Shown here: positions 45,647 through 57,309 of the stretch, one piece after another | How positions within the stretch are numbered: the stretch's first letter is position 1 | Layout: the number at the start of each line of letters is the position of its first letter | From: Deltaproteobacteria bacterium | Lineage (GTDB): Bacteria > Desulfobacterota > Desulfarculia > Desulfarculales > Desulfarculaceae | Assembly (NCBI GenBank): GCA_020444165.1 | Contig: JAHLLK010000033.1 | Location: 1 to 57,416, forward strand | DNA length: 57,416 bases | Direction of reading: 5' to 3' | Position numbers and translations under genes: made by a program | The notes under the pieces: generated by a model | What the model saw: only the letters and a program-made list of their open reading frames with translations | The model's database searches: none | What the model was told of the DNA's origin: nothing

Positions 45647-46561
45647 TTATTCGTCCTTGGGTTCTGGCTTGCCTTGGGCGTTGCCCGGCAGGGTGGGGTA
45701 GAGCTTGGCGCGGCACTCGGGGCAGATGCCGTGGGTGAAGGTGGCCCCGGTGTGCTCCTGCACGTAGGACTCCACCTGGTGCCAATAGCCCTGGTCGTCC
45801 CGGATTTTCTTGCAGGCGGCGCAGATGGGCAAAAGCCCGCTGAGTTGCCGGACCTGGCTCAGGGCCCGGGACAGGTTTTCGGCCGTGGTCTGCAGGGCGC
45901 GCCGGGAAGCCCTGAGTTCGTCGTCCAGCCGCTGGCCGTTCATCATCATCAGCCCCAGCACCCCGCCCAACATGGCCGCCATGGCCACGAAAAAATACAC
46001 CGCATGGCCGGCCGAAGCGGTCATCACCCCCTCGGCCGGCTCGAACCAGACCCAATAGGCGCTGCGCAACAACCCCGCCGCGCACAAGATCACCAGCATC
46101 AGGGCGGTGTAGTTGTACAGGGACCGGTGCCGCGCGGAGGCGTGGCGCACCAAAAGCCAGGCCGTGGGCAGGAGAGGCACACTCATGCCCAGAGCCACGA
46201 CCAGGCCGCGGGCGGCCGGGAAGGGGGTGACCCAATAGTACCAGGACAGGCCCGCCAGGGTGGCCGCGGGCCCGGCCCCCAGGAGCCAGACCGGGCAGGC
46301 AACGTCCAGGAAGGCGGCGACGCCGGCCAAGTACATGGCCGCGGCCACGGCATAGGCCTCGTTGGCCACGAGAATGGAAAGCGCGTCCGGCACCCGGCCC
46401 CGGAGGGACACGAGCAGATAACCCAGCGCCAGCACGGCGGTGGCCGCGGCCCACCTCTTGAAGCCCGGGTAGGTCTTGCGGGTCCTGAGGTAGAAGTACA
46501 TCAACAGCGCCAGAAAGGCGGACTGAAAGGTCAGGACCGCTATGAAGGTTCGGGTGTCCAA
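45647..46561 (-). CDS. Multi-helix membrane protein with C-terminal CxxC metal-binding-like module
   Basis: The protein has about 304 residues. Seven or so hydrophobic helices (N-terminal 230 residues) are followed by a short coiled coil (LRASRRALQTTAENLSRALS). The C-terminal module is LSGLLPICAACKKIRDDQGY...ICPECRAKLYP. The CxxC...CxxC module is often found after PAS, receiver or sensor domains in delta-proteobacterial signalling proteins. Here it is fused to a membrane domain, with no kinase or GGDEF output. TTG 46561 (M/LDTRTFIAV) with GGAG about 10 nt upstream is preferred; an ATG at 46726 would add 55 non-hydrophobic residues. Function not known. Confidence 0.6.
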   Translation of the reverse strand: MDTRTFIAVLTFQSAFLALLMYFYLRTRKTYPGFKRWAAATAVLALGYLLVSLRGRVPDALSILVANEAYAVAAAMYLAGVAAFLDVACPVWLLGAGPAATLAGLSWYYWVTPFPAARGLVVALGMSVPLLPTAWLLVRHASARHRSLYNYTALMLVILCAAGLLRSAYWVWFEPAEGVMTASAGHAVYFFVAMAAMLGGVLGLMMMNGQRLDDELRASRRALQTTAENLSRALSQVRQLSGLLPICAACKKIRDDQGYWHQVESYVQEHTGATFTHGICPECRAKLYPTLPGNAQGKPEPKDE

Positions 46562-46796
46562 ACGGCGCTGTTCTCCAAGCTGGTCGCCCGGCGTTTTCCC
46601 CCGGTGGGGAGGCGGTGGAAACGCCACGCTGCGGTCGGGCCGCGGTCTGCGGTCCAAAGGCCTACCACATAGTATGACATAAACCACCGGAGCGCGCCGC
46701 CACGCTACGGTGTTGCGGAGCTTCAATTCCGATAAAAATTCCTAAGTTGAGGCCGCCGCAGGGCGATTACGAACAATCAAAATAACGCCGGGTTAC

Positions 46797-46827
46797 ACAA
46801 AAGCCCCCGGCCCAGGGGGCCGGGGGC
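46797..46827 (-). terminator. Rho-independent terminator of pckG
   Basis: Read leftward, CCCCCGGCC and GGCCGGGGG form a stem around CCCTG, followed by CTTTTGTG. It lies about 40 bp past the pckG stop. Confidence 0.8.
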
Positions 46828-46864
46828 ACAAAGCCTACGTTGGACAAGTCCGCCAGCGGGCCGC

Positions 46865-48640
46865 TCAGCCCAGGCGCTTTTTCAGTTCCGCGAGCTGGGC
46901 GGCCAGCCGGGCCGGCAGGCGGTCGCCGAACTTGGCGAAGTGCTTTTCGATGTCCGGAATCTCGGCGTGGAAGGCGGCGCTGTCCACCTTGAGGAGCTCG
47001 GCCAGGTCCCCGGCGGGGATATCCAGGCCGCCGAGGTCCAGGTCGGCCTCGTGGGGCATCAGCCCGATGGGGGTCTCCCGGGCGTCCGCCTTGCCGTCCA
47101 CCCGTTCGCACATCCACTTCAGCACCCGGCTGTTGTCGCCAAAGCCGGGCCACAGCCATTTGCCCTCGGCGGTCTTGCGGAACCAGTTGACGTAGAAGAT
47201 GCGCGGGGCCTTGGCCCCCAGGCGGTCGCCCATGTCGAACCAGTGTTGGAAGTAGTCGCCCATGTTGTAGCCGCAGAAGGGCAGCATGGCAAAGGGATCG
47301 CGCCTGAGGTTGCCCACGCTGCCGATGTTGGCCGCGGTGGTTTCCGAGGCGGCGGTGGAGCCCAGGAACACCCCGTGGTCCCAGTTGAGGGCCTCGGACA
47401 CCAGGGGCACCACCGAGGCCCGGCGGCCGCCGAAGATGATGATGTCGATGGGCACCCCCTGGGGGGCTTCCCAATCCGGGCAGATGGCCGGGCACTGGGC
47501 GGCCGGGGCGGTGAAACGGGCGTTGGGGTGGGCCGCGGGGTGGTCCATCCCCGGGGTCCAGTCCTTGCCCTTCCAGTCGATGGCGTGGGCCGGGGCCGGT
47601 CCCATCTGCTCCCACCAGATGTCGCTGTCGTCGGTGAGGGCGCAGTTGGTGAAGATGACGTTTTCCTTGATGCTGTCCATGGCCATGGGGTTGGTGCTGT
47701 AGCTGGTGCCCGGGGCCACCCCGAAGAAGCCGGCCTCGGGGTTGATGGCGTAGAGCCGTCCGTCGGGGCCGATCTTCATCCAGGCGATGTCGTCGCCGAT
47801 GCACTCGGCCTTCCAGCCGGGCAGGGTGGGCATGAGCATGGCCAGGTTGGTCTTGCCGCAGGCCGAGGGGAAGGCGCCGGTGATGTGGTACTGCCGGCCC
47901 TCGGGGCTGGTGAGCCGGAGGATCAACATGTGCTCGGCCATCCAGCCCTCGCGCCGGGCCACGGCCGAGGCGATGCGCAGCGCCAGGCATTTCTTGCCCA
48001 ACAGGGCGTTGCCGCCGTAGCCCGAGCCGTAGGACCAGATGAGGTTTTCCTCGGGGAAGTGGCTGATGTACTTCTGCTCGATGGGGGCGCAGGGCCAGGT
48101 CACGTCTTCCTGCCCCGGGGCCAGGGGCGCGCCCAGGGAGTGCAGGCAGGGGATGAACTCGCCGTCCGCGCCCAAGACCTCCAGCACCTTGGCGCCCACC
48201 CGGGTCATGAGGTGCATGTTGCACACCACGTAGGGGCTGTCGGTGATCTCGATGCCGATCTTGGCCAGGGGCGAGCCCACCGGGCCCATGGAGAAGGGGA
48301 TCACGTACATGGTGCGGCCCTTCATGGAGCCCTGGTAACACTCCAGCATGGTCTTTTTCAGCTGATCCGGAGCCATCCAGTTGTTGGTGGGGCCGGCCTC
48401 GATCTTATCCGGGTAGCTGATGAAGGTGCGGTCCTCCACCCGGGCCACGTCGCTGGGGTCGGAGCAGAACAGGAAGCTGTTGGGCCGTTTTTCCAGGGCC
48501 ACGGCCGAGCCGCTGGCCACCATCTGGCTCATGAGCCGGTCGTACTCCTCCCCAGAGCCGTCACACCAGTGGATTTCATCGGGCTGACACAGGGCCGCCA
48601 CCTCTTTTACCCAGGCATTCAACTTCTCGTGCTTGGACAT
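46865..48640 (-). CDS. pckG: GTP-dependent phosphoenolpyruvate carboxykinase
   Basis: The 591-residue cytosolic enzyme interconverts oxaloacetate + GTP and PEP + CO2 + GDP. The P-loop [15 protein letters not shown] with the hyper-reactive Cys is the GTP-type signature. [28 protein letters not shown] (in parts), [16 protein letters not shown] and the kinase-2-type GDDIAWMK also fit. Length is typical. ATG 48640 follows GGGGAG with 8-nt spacing. It is monocistronic with its own terminator. It links the TCA pool to gluconeogenesis, and so to hexose phosphates for the polysaccharide block. Confidence 0.95.
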   Translation of the reverse strand: MSKHEKLNAWVKEVAALCQPDEIHWCDGSGEEYDRLMSQMVASGSAVALEKRPNSFLFCSDPSDVARVEDRTFISYPDKIEAGPTNNWMAPDQLKKTMLECYQGSMKGRTMYVIPFSMGPVGSPLAKIGIEITDSPYVVCNMHLMTRVGAKVLEVLGADGEFIPCLHSLGAPLAPGQEDVTWPCAPIEQKYISHFPEENLIWSYGSGYGGNALLGKKCLALRIASAVARREGWMAEHMLILRLTSPEGRQYHITGAFPSACGKTNLAMLMPTLPGWKAECIGDDIAWMKIGPDGRLYAINPEAGFFGVAPGTSYSTNPMAMDSIKENVIFTNCALTDDSDIWWEQMGPAPAHAIDWKGKDWTPGMDHPAAHPNARFTAPAAQCPAICPDWEAPQGVPIDIIIFGGRRASVVPLVSEALNWDHGVFLGSTAASETTAANIGSVGNLRRDPFAMLPFCGYNMGDYFQHWFDMGDRLGAKAPRIFYVNWFRKTAEGKWLWPGFGDNSRVLKWMCERVDGKADARETPIGLMPHEADLDLGGLDIPAGDLAELLKVDSAAFHAEIPDIEKHFAKFGDRLPARLAAQLAELKKRLG

Positions 48641-48952
48641 TTATACGCTCCCCGGCGATGCGCGAAGTATGGTTGTCACTCTGGGCCGCGGGCCCACCCC
48701 AAGGGGCGGCGGGCGGCCGGTGGCGCCGTCCCGGCAGATGACCGGGACGGCGGGCGGAGGCGGAAACCTCCCCCTTCCGCCCGCCCCGGGCCGCGGGCTG
48801 GAACCCCAGCTCCGGCCGGCAGGGCGGCGGCAGGCGTCACCTCAGCGAAAAGACACTCAAATATCATAGATTATTTTGGAGGGCAAGCACAACCGGGGGA
48901 CGGCTCGATCCAGGAAAGCGAGCGGGGAAAAAAACGCCGTCCCCCGGCGGGA
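48641..48952. other. Intergenic region between pckG and guaA
   Basis: A gap of about 310 bp without a gene. It holds a strong hairpin CCGTCCCGG/CCGGGACGG (48726-48750), an AT-rich pocket near 48855-48880, and the guaA terminator region. No riboswitch class was recognised. Confidence 0.5.
48893..48949 (-). terminator. Terminator of guaA with overlapping long inverted repeat
   Basis: On the minus strand CGCCG, loop, CGGCG then seven T (48928-48949) is an intrinsic terminator directly after guaA. The 12-bp sequence CCGGGGGACGGC (48893-48904) is also perfectly complementary to GCCGTCCCCCGG (48936-48947). A larger hairpin can therefore form instead, an attenuator-like arrangement. Confidence 0.65.
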
Positions 48953-50506
48953 TTACTCCCACTCGATGGTGCTGGGGGGCTTGGAGGAGATATCGTAGAC
49001 CACCCGGTTCACCCCGGCCACCTCGTTGATGATGCGGCTCGAGATGGTGGCCAGGATCTCGTAGGGCAGCCGGGACCAGTCCGCGGTCATGGCGTCCACC
49101 GAGTCCACGGACCTGAGTGCGATCACGTCCTCGTAGGTGCGCTCGTCGCCCATGACCCCCACGGTCTTGACCGGGACCAGCACGGCGAAGGATTGCCAGA
49201 CCTTGTGGTACAGCTCGGCGGCCCGCATCTCCTCCAGCACGATGGCGTCGGCTTCCCGCAGGGTGGCCAGGCGCTGGGCCGTCACCTCGCCCATGATGCG
49301 GATGGCCAGGCCCGGACCGGGGAAGGGCTGGCGGGAGACGATGGTCTCGGGCAGGCCCAGTTCGCGGCCCACCTCGCGGCATTCGTCCTTGAACAGCTCC
49401 CGCAGGGGCTCCACCAGCTTAAGCTGCATCTTCTCCGGCAGGCCGCCCACGTTGTGGTGGGTCTTGATGGTGGCCGAGGGGCCCCGGAAGCTCACCGACT
49501 CGATGACGTCGGGATAGAGGGTGCCCTGGGCCAGGAAGTCCACCTGGCCGATCTCCTGGGCCTGGGCCTCGAAGATCTCGATGAAGGCGTGGCCGATGAT
49601 GCGGCGCTTCTGTTCGGGGTCCGTGACCCCGGCCAGGCGGGAGAGGAACTCCGCCGCCGCGTCCACCACCACCAGGTTCATGCCGAAGGTCTCGCGGAAC
49701 AGCCCGGCCACCTCGCCCACCTCGCCGGAGCGGAGGAGGCCGTTGTCCACGAAGATGCTGGTGAGGTCCAGGCCGATGGCCCGGTGCAACAGCGCCGCCA
49801 CCACGCTGGAGTCCACCCCGCCCGACAGCGCGCAGATGACCTTCTTGCCCGCCAGGCGGCGGCGGAAGTCGGCCACCGTGGCCTCCACGAAGTTGTGCAT
49901 GGTCCAGTCCGGCCGGCAGCCGCAGGTGCCCAGCACGAAGCCGGCCAGCATGGCCGCGCCCTGGGGGGTGTGGGCCACCTCGGGGTGGAACTGCACCCCG
50001 AAGATCTTGTCCTCCGGCCGGCCCATGGCCGCCACCGGGGAGTTGTGGCTCACGGCCAGGACCTGGAACCCCTCCGGCATCTGTTCGATGCGGTCGCCGT
50101 GGCTCATCCACACCGGCTGGGGCTCGGTGATGTCCACATCGCGGAAGGGGCCCTCCGCCTTTTGGATGGTCAGCTTGGCCGGGCCGTATTCCCGCTTCTC
50201 GCCCCGGGCCACCCGCCCGCCCAAGAGGTGGGTGATGATCTGCATGCCGTAGCAGATGCCCAGGACGGGCGCCCCCAGGGCCAGCACCCCGGGATCGATG
50301 GTGGGCGCCCCGGGGGCGTAGACGCTGGCCGGCCCGCCGGAAAGGATGATGCCCTTGGGCGCATAGGCTTTCACCTCGGCCAGGGGCATGGTGCAGGGGT
50401 GGATCTCGCAGTAGACCCGGGACTCGCGCACCCGGCGTGCGATGAGCTGGGTGGTCTGGGACCCGAAGTCCAGCACCAGCACCTTCTGCTCGTGAATATC
50501 GCTCAC
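48953..50506 (-). CDS. guaA: GMP synthase (glutamine-hydrolysing)
   Basis: The 517-residue enzyme has a class I glutamine amidotransferase domain (about 1-190) with the GICYGMQ nucleophile Cys and the HPEVAHT His/Glu. The ATP pyrophosphatase domain has SGGVDSS, and the C-terminal dimerisation domain has [11 protein letters not shown] and the terminal [10 protein letters not shown]. It converts XMP to GMP. The start is GTG 50506 with AAGGAGAG 5 nt upstream. It lies 37 bp after guaB in the same operon. Confidence 0.96.
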   Translation of the reverse strand: MSDIHEQKVLVLDFGSQTTQLIARRVRESRVYCEIHPCTMPLAEVKAYAPKGIILSGGPASVYAPGAPTIDPGVLALGAPVLGICYGMQIITHLLGGRVARGEKREYGPAKLTIQKAEGPFRDVDITEPQPVWMSHGDRIEQMPEGFQVLAVSHNSPVAAMGRPEDKIFGVQFHPEVAHTPQGAAMLAGFVLGTCGCRPDWTMHNFVEATVADFRRRLAGKKVICALSGGVDSSVVAALLHRAIGLDLTSIFVDNGLLRSGEVGEVAGLFRETFGMNLVVVDAAAEFLSRLAGVTDPEQKRRIIGHAFIEIFEAQAQEIGQVDFLAQGTLYPDVIESVSFRGPSATIKTHHNVGGLPEKMQLKLVEPLRELFKDECREVGRELGLPETIVSRQPFPGPGLAIRIMGEVTAQRLATLREADAIVLEEMRAAELYHKVWQSFAVLVPVKTVGVMGDERTYEDVIALRSVDSVDAMTADWSRLPYEILATISSRIINEVAGVNRVVYDISSKPPSTIEWE

Positions 50507-50543
50507 GCTATCTCTCCTTTTTCCGGCGGCCGGCCGCCCGGCG

Positions 50544-52964
<2,421 letters not shown>

Positions 52965-53004
52965 TCAACCCGGCTATGGGTTCGGTGCCGGCCCTGATTG
53001 AGCG

Positions 53005-53041
53005 TGAGGCGCGGTGCGTCCTGCACCGAGCTTCGGCCTCC
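53005..53041. repeat. Solitary H4-type hairpin
   Basis: CGGTGC (53012-53017), loop GTCCT, GCACCG (53023-53028), with outer GAGGC and GCCTC arms. The loop and inner stem equal H4 of the multi-hairpin element (copy 2 orientation), while the outer stem differs yet still pairs. A shared 26-bp stretch also occurs at 29261-29285. It lies in the 282-bp gap between ppx and the DUF3187 gene, which otherwise shows no gene. Confidence 0.55.
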
Positions 53042-53242
53042 AAAAAGAGCCAAGAATTTCGCCTGGGTAAGGGCCTTGGTAATAAAAAACCACAGCCCGG
53101 CCCCGGCCGCGCGGGGAAGCTGGTTGTCTACCTGTGCGAGGTCTCCGGAAGAAGTGGCCGTCCCGCCCGCCCCGTCACGGGCTGGAATGGCTTTATTTAA
53201 CAGACCAAATGCCGCTTGACAAGAGGCCGGGGCCAACCGGCT

Positions 53243-54466
53243 TCACCAAGCCAGCTCCCAGGCCAGGCCCAAACTGAAATCCGGGCTGGTGTGGTGGATC
53301 AAATCCTCGTTGAAGGTGAAGGTGAGCCGGCTGCCTCCGGCCAGCCGGTGGCGGAGCCCCAGCTGCAACTGGCAGAGGGGGTCGTCCAGGCCGGAGAGGC
53401 CGGTGTCGGCGTAAAGCGGTGTGCCCCCGGCCACTTGGCCCAAGAGCCACCAGCGCTCCCACGGCTCCCAGCCCAGGGTGAGGCTGGCGGCCAGGTTGTT
53501 CTGGGGGTCCAGACTCTCCAGGAGCCGGGCCTCCTGGGCGTAAAAGCCCATGAGGTTCAGGTTGCCGAACCAGGCCCCCCAGGAGCGCTCCAGGGCCAGG
53601 CCCAACCCGGCCACCGGCCCGCCGGCCCCCAGGCCCAGGTCCTCGTCGCCGGTGGGAAAACACCAGCGGCCCAACAGGGCGGCGTCCACCACGGCGTGTC
53701 CGCCGGTGAGGGCCCAGCGGGCCCCCAGGGACAGGTCCCCCAGCCCGGCGTGGCCGTCGGTGAGGTCCAGCCCCCCGCGGCCGTTTTGCCCGGCCTGGAA
53801 GCGCACCTGGTCCTGGGGATAGGCGTCGCGGCCGCCGTTTGGAAAGCCGAAGAACTGGTGATAGCCCTGGATGGCGTGGTCCAGAAAGCCGCCGGAGTAG
53901 GAGCGGAAGGGCAGGCCCACCTCCAGCTCCAGGCCCGGCAGCGCCACCGCCCGCCAGGCCAGCTCCAGGGAGAACAGCTCCATGTCCAGGTTGAACCAGC
54001 CCCCGGCGGTCGCCTGCCGGGTGAACAGGCTGGAGTAGGCCGTGGACACGGCGAGGCCCTGGGAGCCCACCGGGCCCACCCGGGCCGGCCGGGGGGAGAA
54101 GGGGGCCAGGGCCAGGGCCAGGGGGCTCTGGTTGGCCAGGGCCAGGGGCGCCGTGTCCCAAACCCCGCCGGGGTCGGCGGAGTCGCGGCTGCCGGTAGCA
54201 GCGGGGGAGAGGCCGGCCTCACCGGGGGGGGTGGCCGCCGCCGCGGCGCCGGGGTCGCTGGAATCTCCCGCTTCGCTGGGGGCGGCGGGGGCAGCCGGGG
54301 TGGCCCGGGCGGCGGCCGGCCCGGCGGCCAGGGTCAGGGCCAGGGCCGCCAGCAGGCCCAGGGCCAGAGCGAGGGCGAAGCCCGGCCGCCCGGGGCGCGG
54401 CCCCGGACCCGGGCGACCCCCGGCCCGGTGGTCAACCCGGCGGAGCCGGGCGGCCCGGTAACTCAT
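53243..54466 (-). CDS. DUF3187-family outer-membrane beta-barrel protein
   Basis: The 407-residue protein has an N-terminal Arg-rich start and hydrophobic signal (FALALALGLLAALALTLAAG), an Ala/Pro/Ser-rich linker to about 110, then a beta-barrel-like domain. The barrel part has FNLDMELFSLELAWR, GLPFRSYSGGFLDHAI, ARWALTGGHAVV, and the terminal FTFNEDLIHHTSPDFSLGLAW. This is the DUF3187 pattern, of unknown function. The ATG at 54466 overlaps the stop of the upstream REC-SBP-CheW gene (ATGA), which is odd for a barrel protein and suggests a shared task. It ends in Trp, as outer-membrane proteins do. Confidence 0.75.
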   Translation of the reverse strand: MSYRAARLRRVDHRAGGRPGPGPRPGRPGFALALALGLLAALALTLAAGPAAARATPAAPAAPSEAGDSSDPGAAAAATPPGEAGLSPAATGSRDSADPGGVWDTAPLALANQSPLALALAPFSPRPARVGPVGSQGLAVSTAYSSLFTRQATAGGWFNLDMELFSLELAWRAVALPGLELEVGLPFRSYSGGFLDHAIQGYHQFFGFPNGGRDAYPQDQVRFQAGQNGRGGLDLTDGHAGLGDLSLGARWALTGGHAVVDAALLGRWCFPTGDEDLGLGAGGPVAGLGLALERSWGAWFGNLNLMGFYAQEARLLESLDPQNNLAASLTLGWEPWERWWLLGQVAGGTPLYADTGLSGLDDPLCQLQLGLRHRLAGGSRLTFTFNEDLIHHTSPDFSLGLAWELAW

Positions 54467-56397
54467 CCGGCCTCGGCCAACAGCGAGCGGGAGCCCTGCC
54501 CCGCGGCCAGGCTGGCCAGGTCGGCGTCTTCGGCCAGGAGGCGGGGCAGGTTCAGGATGATCACCACGCTGTCTTCCAGGCGGCCCAGGCCCTTCAGGAA
54601 GCGGCTGGCCGAGCCCTTGGTGATCCTGGGCGGCGGCGAGACCAGGCGCTCGGGGATGTCCAGCACCTCGCGCACCGTGTCCACGATGAGCCCCACCTTG
54701 GTGTCGCCGTCCTGCACCACCACGATGCAGGTGCGCTCGTCGTAGGGCCGCTCCGGCTGGCCGAAGCGGCCGCGCACGTCCATCACCGTGATCACCTCGC
54801 CCCGCAGGTTGATGACGCCCCGCACATAGGGAGGCATGTCGGGCACGGGGTGGATCTTCTGCAGGCCCACGATCTCCAGGACGCCGTACAGTTCCAAACC
54901 GTAGGACTCGCCGGCCAGGCTGAAGGTGAGGTACTTGTCCTTCTGGGTGTCCTCCTCGCCCTCGAACAGGTCCAGCTCCAGCTCGGCCGCGCTGGCCCCG
55001 GCCGCGCCGGTGGCGGGCTGGCAGAACTTGGCCGCGAAGCTGGTGTCCACGAAAGCGGTCAGGTCCACCCGGGACCCCACCCCCATGTTGCCGGTCATGT
55101 AGTGGTTCATGCGGGCCAGATCGGCCACCACCGGGAAGAGATCGTCGGTGGTGATGCCGTTCTTCTCGGTCAGCACCTTTTTCAAGACCGCGGTCTTGAG
55201 CCCCAGGCTGCCGTCCGGGTCCAGGAACTGCACCGCGATCTCGGCCGCCTTTTCCGGGTCGGCCTTGATGAGGCGGCCGGCCTCCACCAGACAGCCGATG
55301 AACTCCTCCACCGCCGCGGGGTGGCTGGCGATGATCTCCTGGCGCATGGTCACCACGCAGCAGGGGTGCTGGGGCCACATGGAGCCCGAGAGGAAGTGCA
55401 GCTCGGCCGCGCCCGAGGCGATGGCCTTGGTGCCCAGGGGCTCGGCCACCAGAAAGCCGCCGGCCTTGGGGTTGGCGGCCAACAGTTCGGGCATGCGGAT
55501 CGGCGGCACCACCTCGAAGAAGACGTCAGAGTCCCCCTGACCGGTGGCCCCGGGATTCATGCCGATCTTGCTCATGTACATGTGGGCCAGCATGTGGTGC
55601 ACCGAGAGCCGGTGGGGGATGTAGAAGATCTTGTGCCGGAAGAAGTTTTGCCCTTCCTTGGTATAGTCGCCGTGGGCGTTCCGCACACAGATGGAGCCGT
55701 TCTTGTGGGCCAAGAGGAGGAGCCGGATGGGGGTGTCGTCGCTGAACAGGTCCATGCCGATGGGGGCCAGCACAAAGGCGCCGTCCACCCCGCCGCCTTC
55801 CAGGGCTTCGGCCACCGGGTTCCAGCTGGCCATGCACTTGGTCTCCAGCTCGAAGTGCCGGGGCGCCACTTGGCCGGTGGCGATCTGGTGCTTCAACACG
55901 CCCAGGATCAGGTGGTCGGTGATCTGGATGTGGGCGATCTCCAGGCGCAGCCGTCCATCGGCGGTGAGTGACGGGGTCCGCCCGCCTTTCACCGCCACCG
56001 GAGCGGCGGAGCCTCCGCTGAACACGGTCTCGATCTTTTTGCGGAGTTCGTCGGGGGTGAAGGGCTTGTTCACCACCTCGCTGACCCCGGCGGCAGTGGC
56101 CAGGGCCACCTGCTTTTTCTCGCCCTGGGCCGTGGCCATCATGAAGGGCAGCCCGGCCCAGGCTTCCTGGGCCCGCACCCATTGCAACAGGGCATAACCG
56201 TCGGTGCCCGGCATGTTCCAGTCGCTGATGATCAGGTCCACCGGCTGGCCGCTCTGGAGAACCTCCAGGGCCTGGTCCCCGTCCACGGCTTCGATGATCT
56301 TGGTGAAGCCCAGGTCCCGCAGGATCTTGGCTTCCATCTTGCGGACGGTGGCGAAGTCTTCCACCAACAGGATGTTGAGGTCGGTGTTCACGCTCAT
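54463..56397 (-). CDS. Receiver - NMT1/NrtA-like solute-binding - CheW fusion protein
   Basis: The 644-residue protein has no signal peptide or membrane helix, so it is cytosolic. Residues 8-125 are a CheY-like receiver with acidic Glu13-Asp14, phospho-acceptor Asp59 (IISDWNMPG), Thr89 and Lys111. Residues about 150-460 resemble NrtA/CmpA-type ABC solute-binding proteins (HLILGVLKHQIATGQ, EGGGVDGAFVLAPIG, WPQHPCCVVTMRQE). Residues about 485-630 are a CheW domain (VLEIVGLQKIHPVPD, VINLRGEVITVMDV). It looks like a soluble ligand sensor that docks straight onto CheA through CheW and is tuned by phosphorylation, like CheV with an added binding module. A CheY gene is 49 bp upstream. Ligand unknown. 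Confidence 0.85.
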   Translation of the reverse strand: MSVNTDLNILLVEDFATVRKMEAKILRDLGFTKIIEAVDGDQALEVLQSGQPVDLIISDWNMPGTDGYALLQWVRAQEAWAGLPFMMATAQGEKKQVALATAAGVSEVVNKPFTPDELRKKIETVFSGGSAAPVAVKGGRTPSLTADGRLRLEIAHIQITDHLILGVLKHQIATGQVAPRHFELETKCMASWNPVAEALEGGGVDGAFVLAPIGMDLFSDDTPIRLLLLAHKNGSICVRNAHGDYTKEGQNFFRHKIFYIPHRLSVHHMLAHMYMSKIGMNPGATGQGDSDVFFEVVPPIRMPELLAANPKAGGFLVAEPLGTKAIASGAAELHFLSGSMWPQHPCCVVTMRQEIIASHPAAVEEFIGCLVEAGRLIKADPEKAAEIAVQFLDPDGSLGLKTAVLKKVLTEKNGITTDDLFPVVADLARMNHYMTGNMGVGSRVDLTAFVDTSFAAKFCQPATGAAGASAAELELDLFEGEEDTQKDKYLTFSLAGESYGLELYGVLEIVGLQKIHPVPDMPPYVRGVINLRGEVITVMDVRGRFGQPERPYDERTCIVVVQDGDTKVGLIVDTVREVLDIPERLVSPPPRITKGSASRFLKGLGRLEDSVVIILNLPRLLAEDADLASLAAGQGSRSLLAEAG

Positions 56398-56446
56398 GTG
56401 CCTAATCCCTCTGGCAGGTTAAAGGGCGGCAGATCCCTGGGAAAGA

Positions 56447-56854
56447 TCAGGCCTTGCCCCGCTTGCCCAGGGCCTTTTCCACCTTTTCCTGCAAGACCTC
56501 GGTGGTGAAGGGCTTCACCACGTAGTTGGAAACCCGGGCCTTGATGGCTTCCATGACATTTTCCTTCTGTCCCTCGGCGGTGACCATCACAAAAGGCATG
56601 TCGTGGAACTCGTCGTGAGCCCGGACCCAGCGCAACAGGTCGATGCCGCTCATGCGGGGCATGTTCCAGTCGCAGATCACCAGGTCCACCCGATCGGTCT
56701 CCAGCTTGACGATGGCGGCTTCGCCGTCCTCGGCTTCGCTGATGTTCTTGAGGCCCATCTGGCCCAAAGCGTTCTTGATGAGCCTGCGCATGGTGTTGAA
56801 ATCATCCACCACCAATACCCGCAGGTGGGGGTCCAGACCGCTTCCGTCAGCCAC
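56447..56854 (-). CDS. cheY: CheY-type chemotaxis response regulator
   Basis: The 135-residue single receiver domain has LRVLVVDDFNTMRRL (acidic pair), Asp in LVICDWNMPRMSG (phospho-acceptor), MVTAEG (Thr) and VVKPF (Lys). The sequence is close to classical CheY, with GQKENVMEAIKARVSNYVVKP typical of motor-binding CheY. The start is GTG 56854 with AAGGAG 7 nt upstream; an in-frame extension upstream is Pro/Gly-rich and unlikely. It is transcribed with the REC-SBP-CheW fusion, 49 bp apart. Confidence 0.92.
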   Translation of the reverse strand: MADGSGLDPHLRVLVVDDFNTMRRLIKNALGQMGLKNISEAEDGEAAIVKLETDRVDLVICDWNMPRMSGIDLLRWVRAHDEFHDMPFVMVTAEGQKENVMEAIKARVSNYVVKPFTTEVLQEKVEKALGKRGKA

Positions 56855-57309
56855 GGTGTCACTCCTTGGTGCTCCGGGCGGGCCGGGGGGCCGGACCGCA
56901 CCGGACAAGCCGGCCGGAGCGACCGGCCGGGGGACGGCGCGCCGCGCCCTCCCGGAGCCCCGCTGGGGCCGGGCCCGGAGAGATAAGGCCAGCCGCGGAG
57001 TCTCCCCGCAAAAATTTGTGCCGCCCAGCCGGGGCCGGGAGGTTCAGGGGCAAAAATCCCGCCCGCCCGCGCCCCGGGCCGGCAGGAGGGCTACCCGCCA
57101 TGCATAGCACAAAAATGAGCCGCTGTCCCGGCTTCACGACCAGCCGAGGGGCCAAGGCCCGTGGGTCCCGCGCCGGGAAGACGACAACATTTTACTCGAA
57201 CTTGGCCGCGGCCTGCGGCGGGAGGTGTGAAATGATTGTAAAAAAAATGCTTCGCCCCGGTCATTTCGGGGGGGGTGAGCAGTTCATTCGATCAATTCTC
57301 CATGCAATA
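56855..57309. other. Intergenic region upstream of cheY
   Basis: About 455 bp without a credible gene. It is GC-rich with several hairpins near 56880-57000 and 57040-57090, then AT-richer from 57180. CCCC/GGGG with a T-rich flank at 57255-57275 could form a small hairpin. It runs into multi-hairpin copy 3. Confidence 0.45.

Noticed and set aside
43806..46454. Leftward open frame of about 882 codons across the chemoreceptor
   Set aside because: It is antisense to the MCP and partly a frame shadow of the neighbouring membrane protein; no domain is recognisable.
53243..55378. Long DUF3187 reading extending into the REC-SBP-CheW gene
   Set aside because: The extension is an out-of-frame shadow. 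The overlapping ATG at 54466 with ATGA coupling is the natural start.
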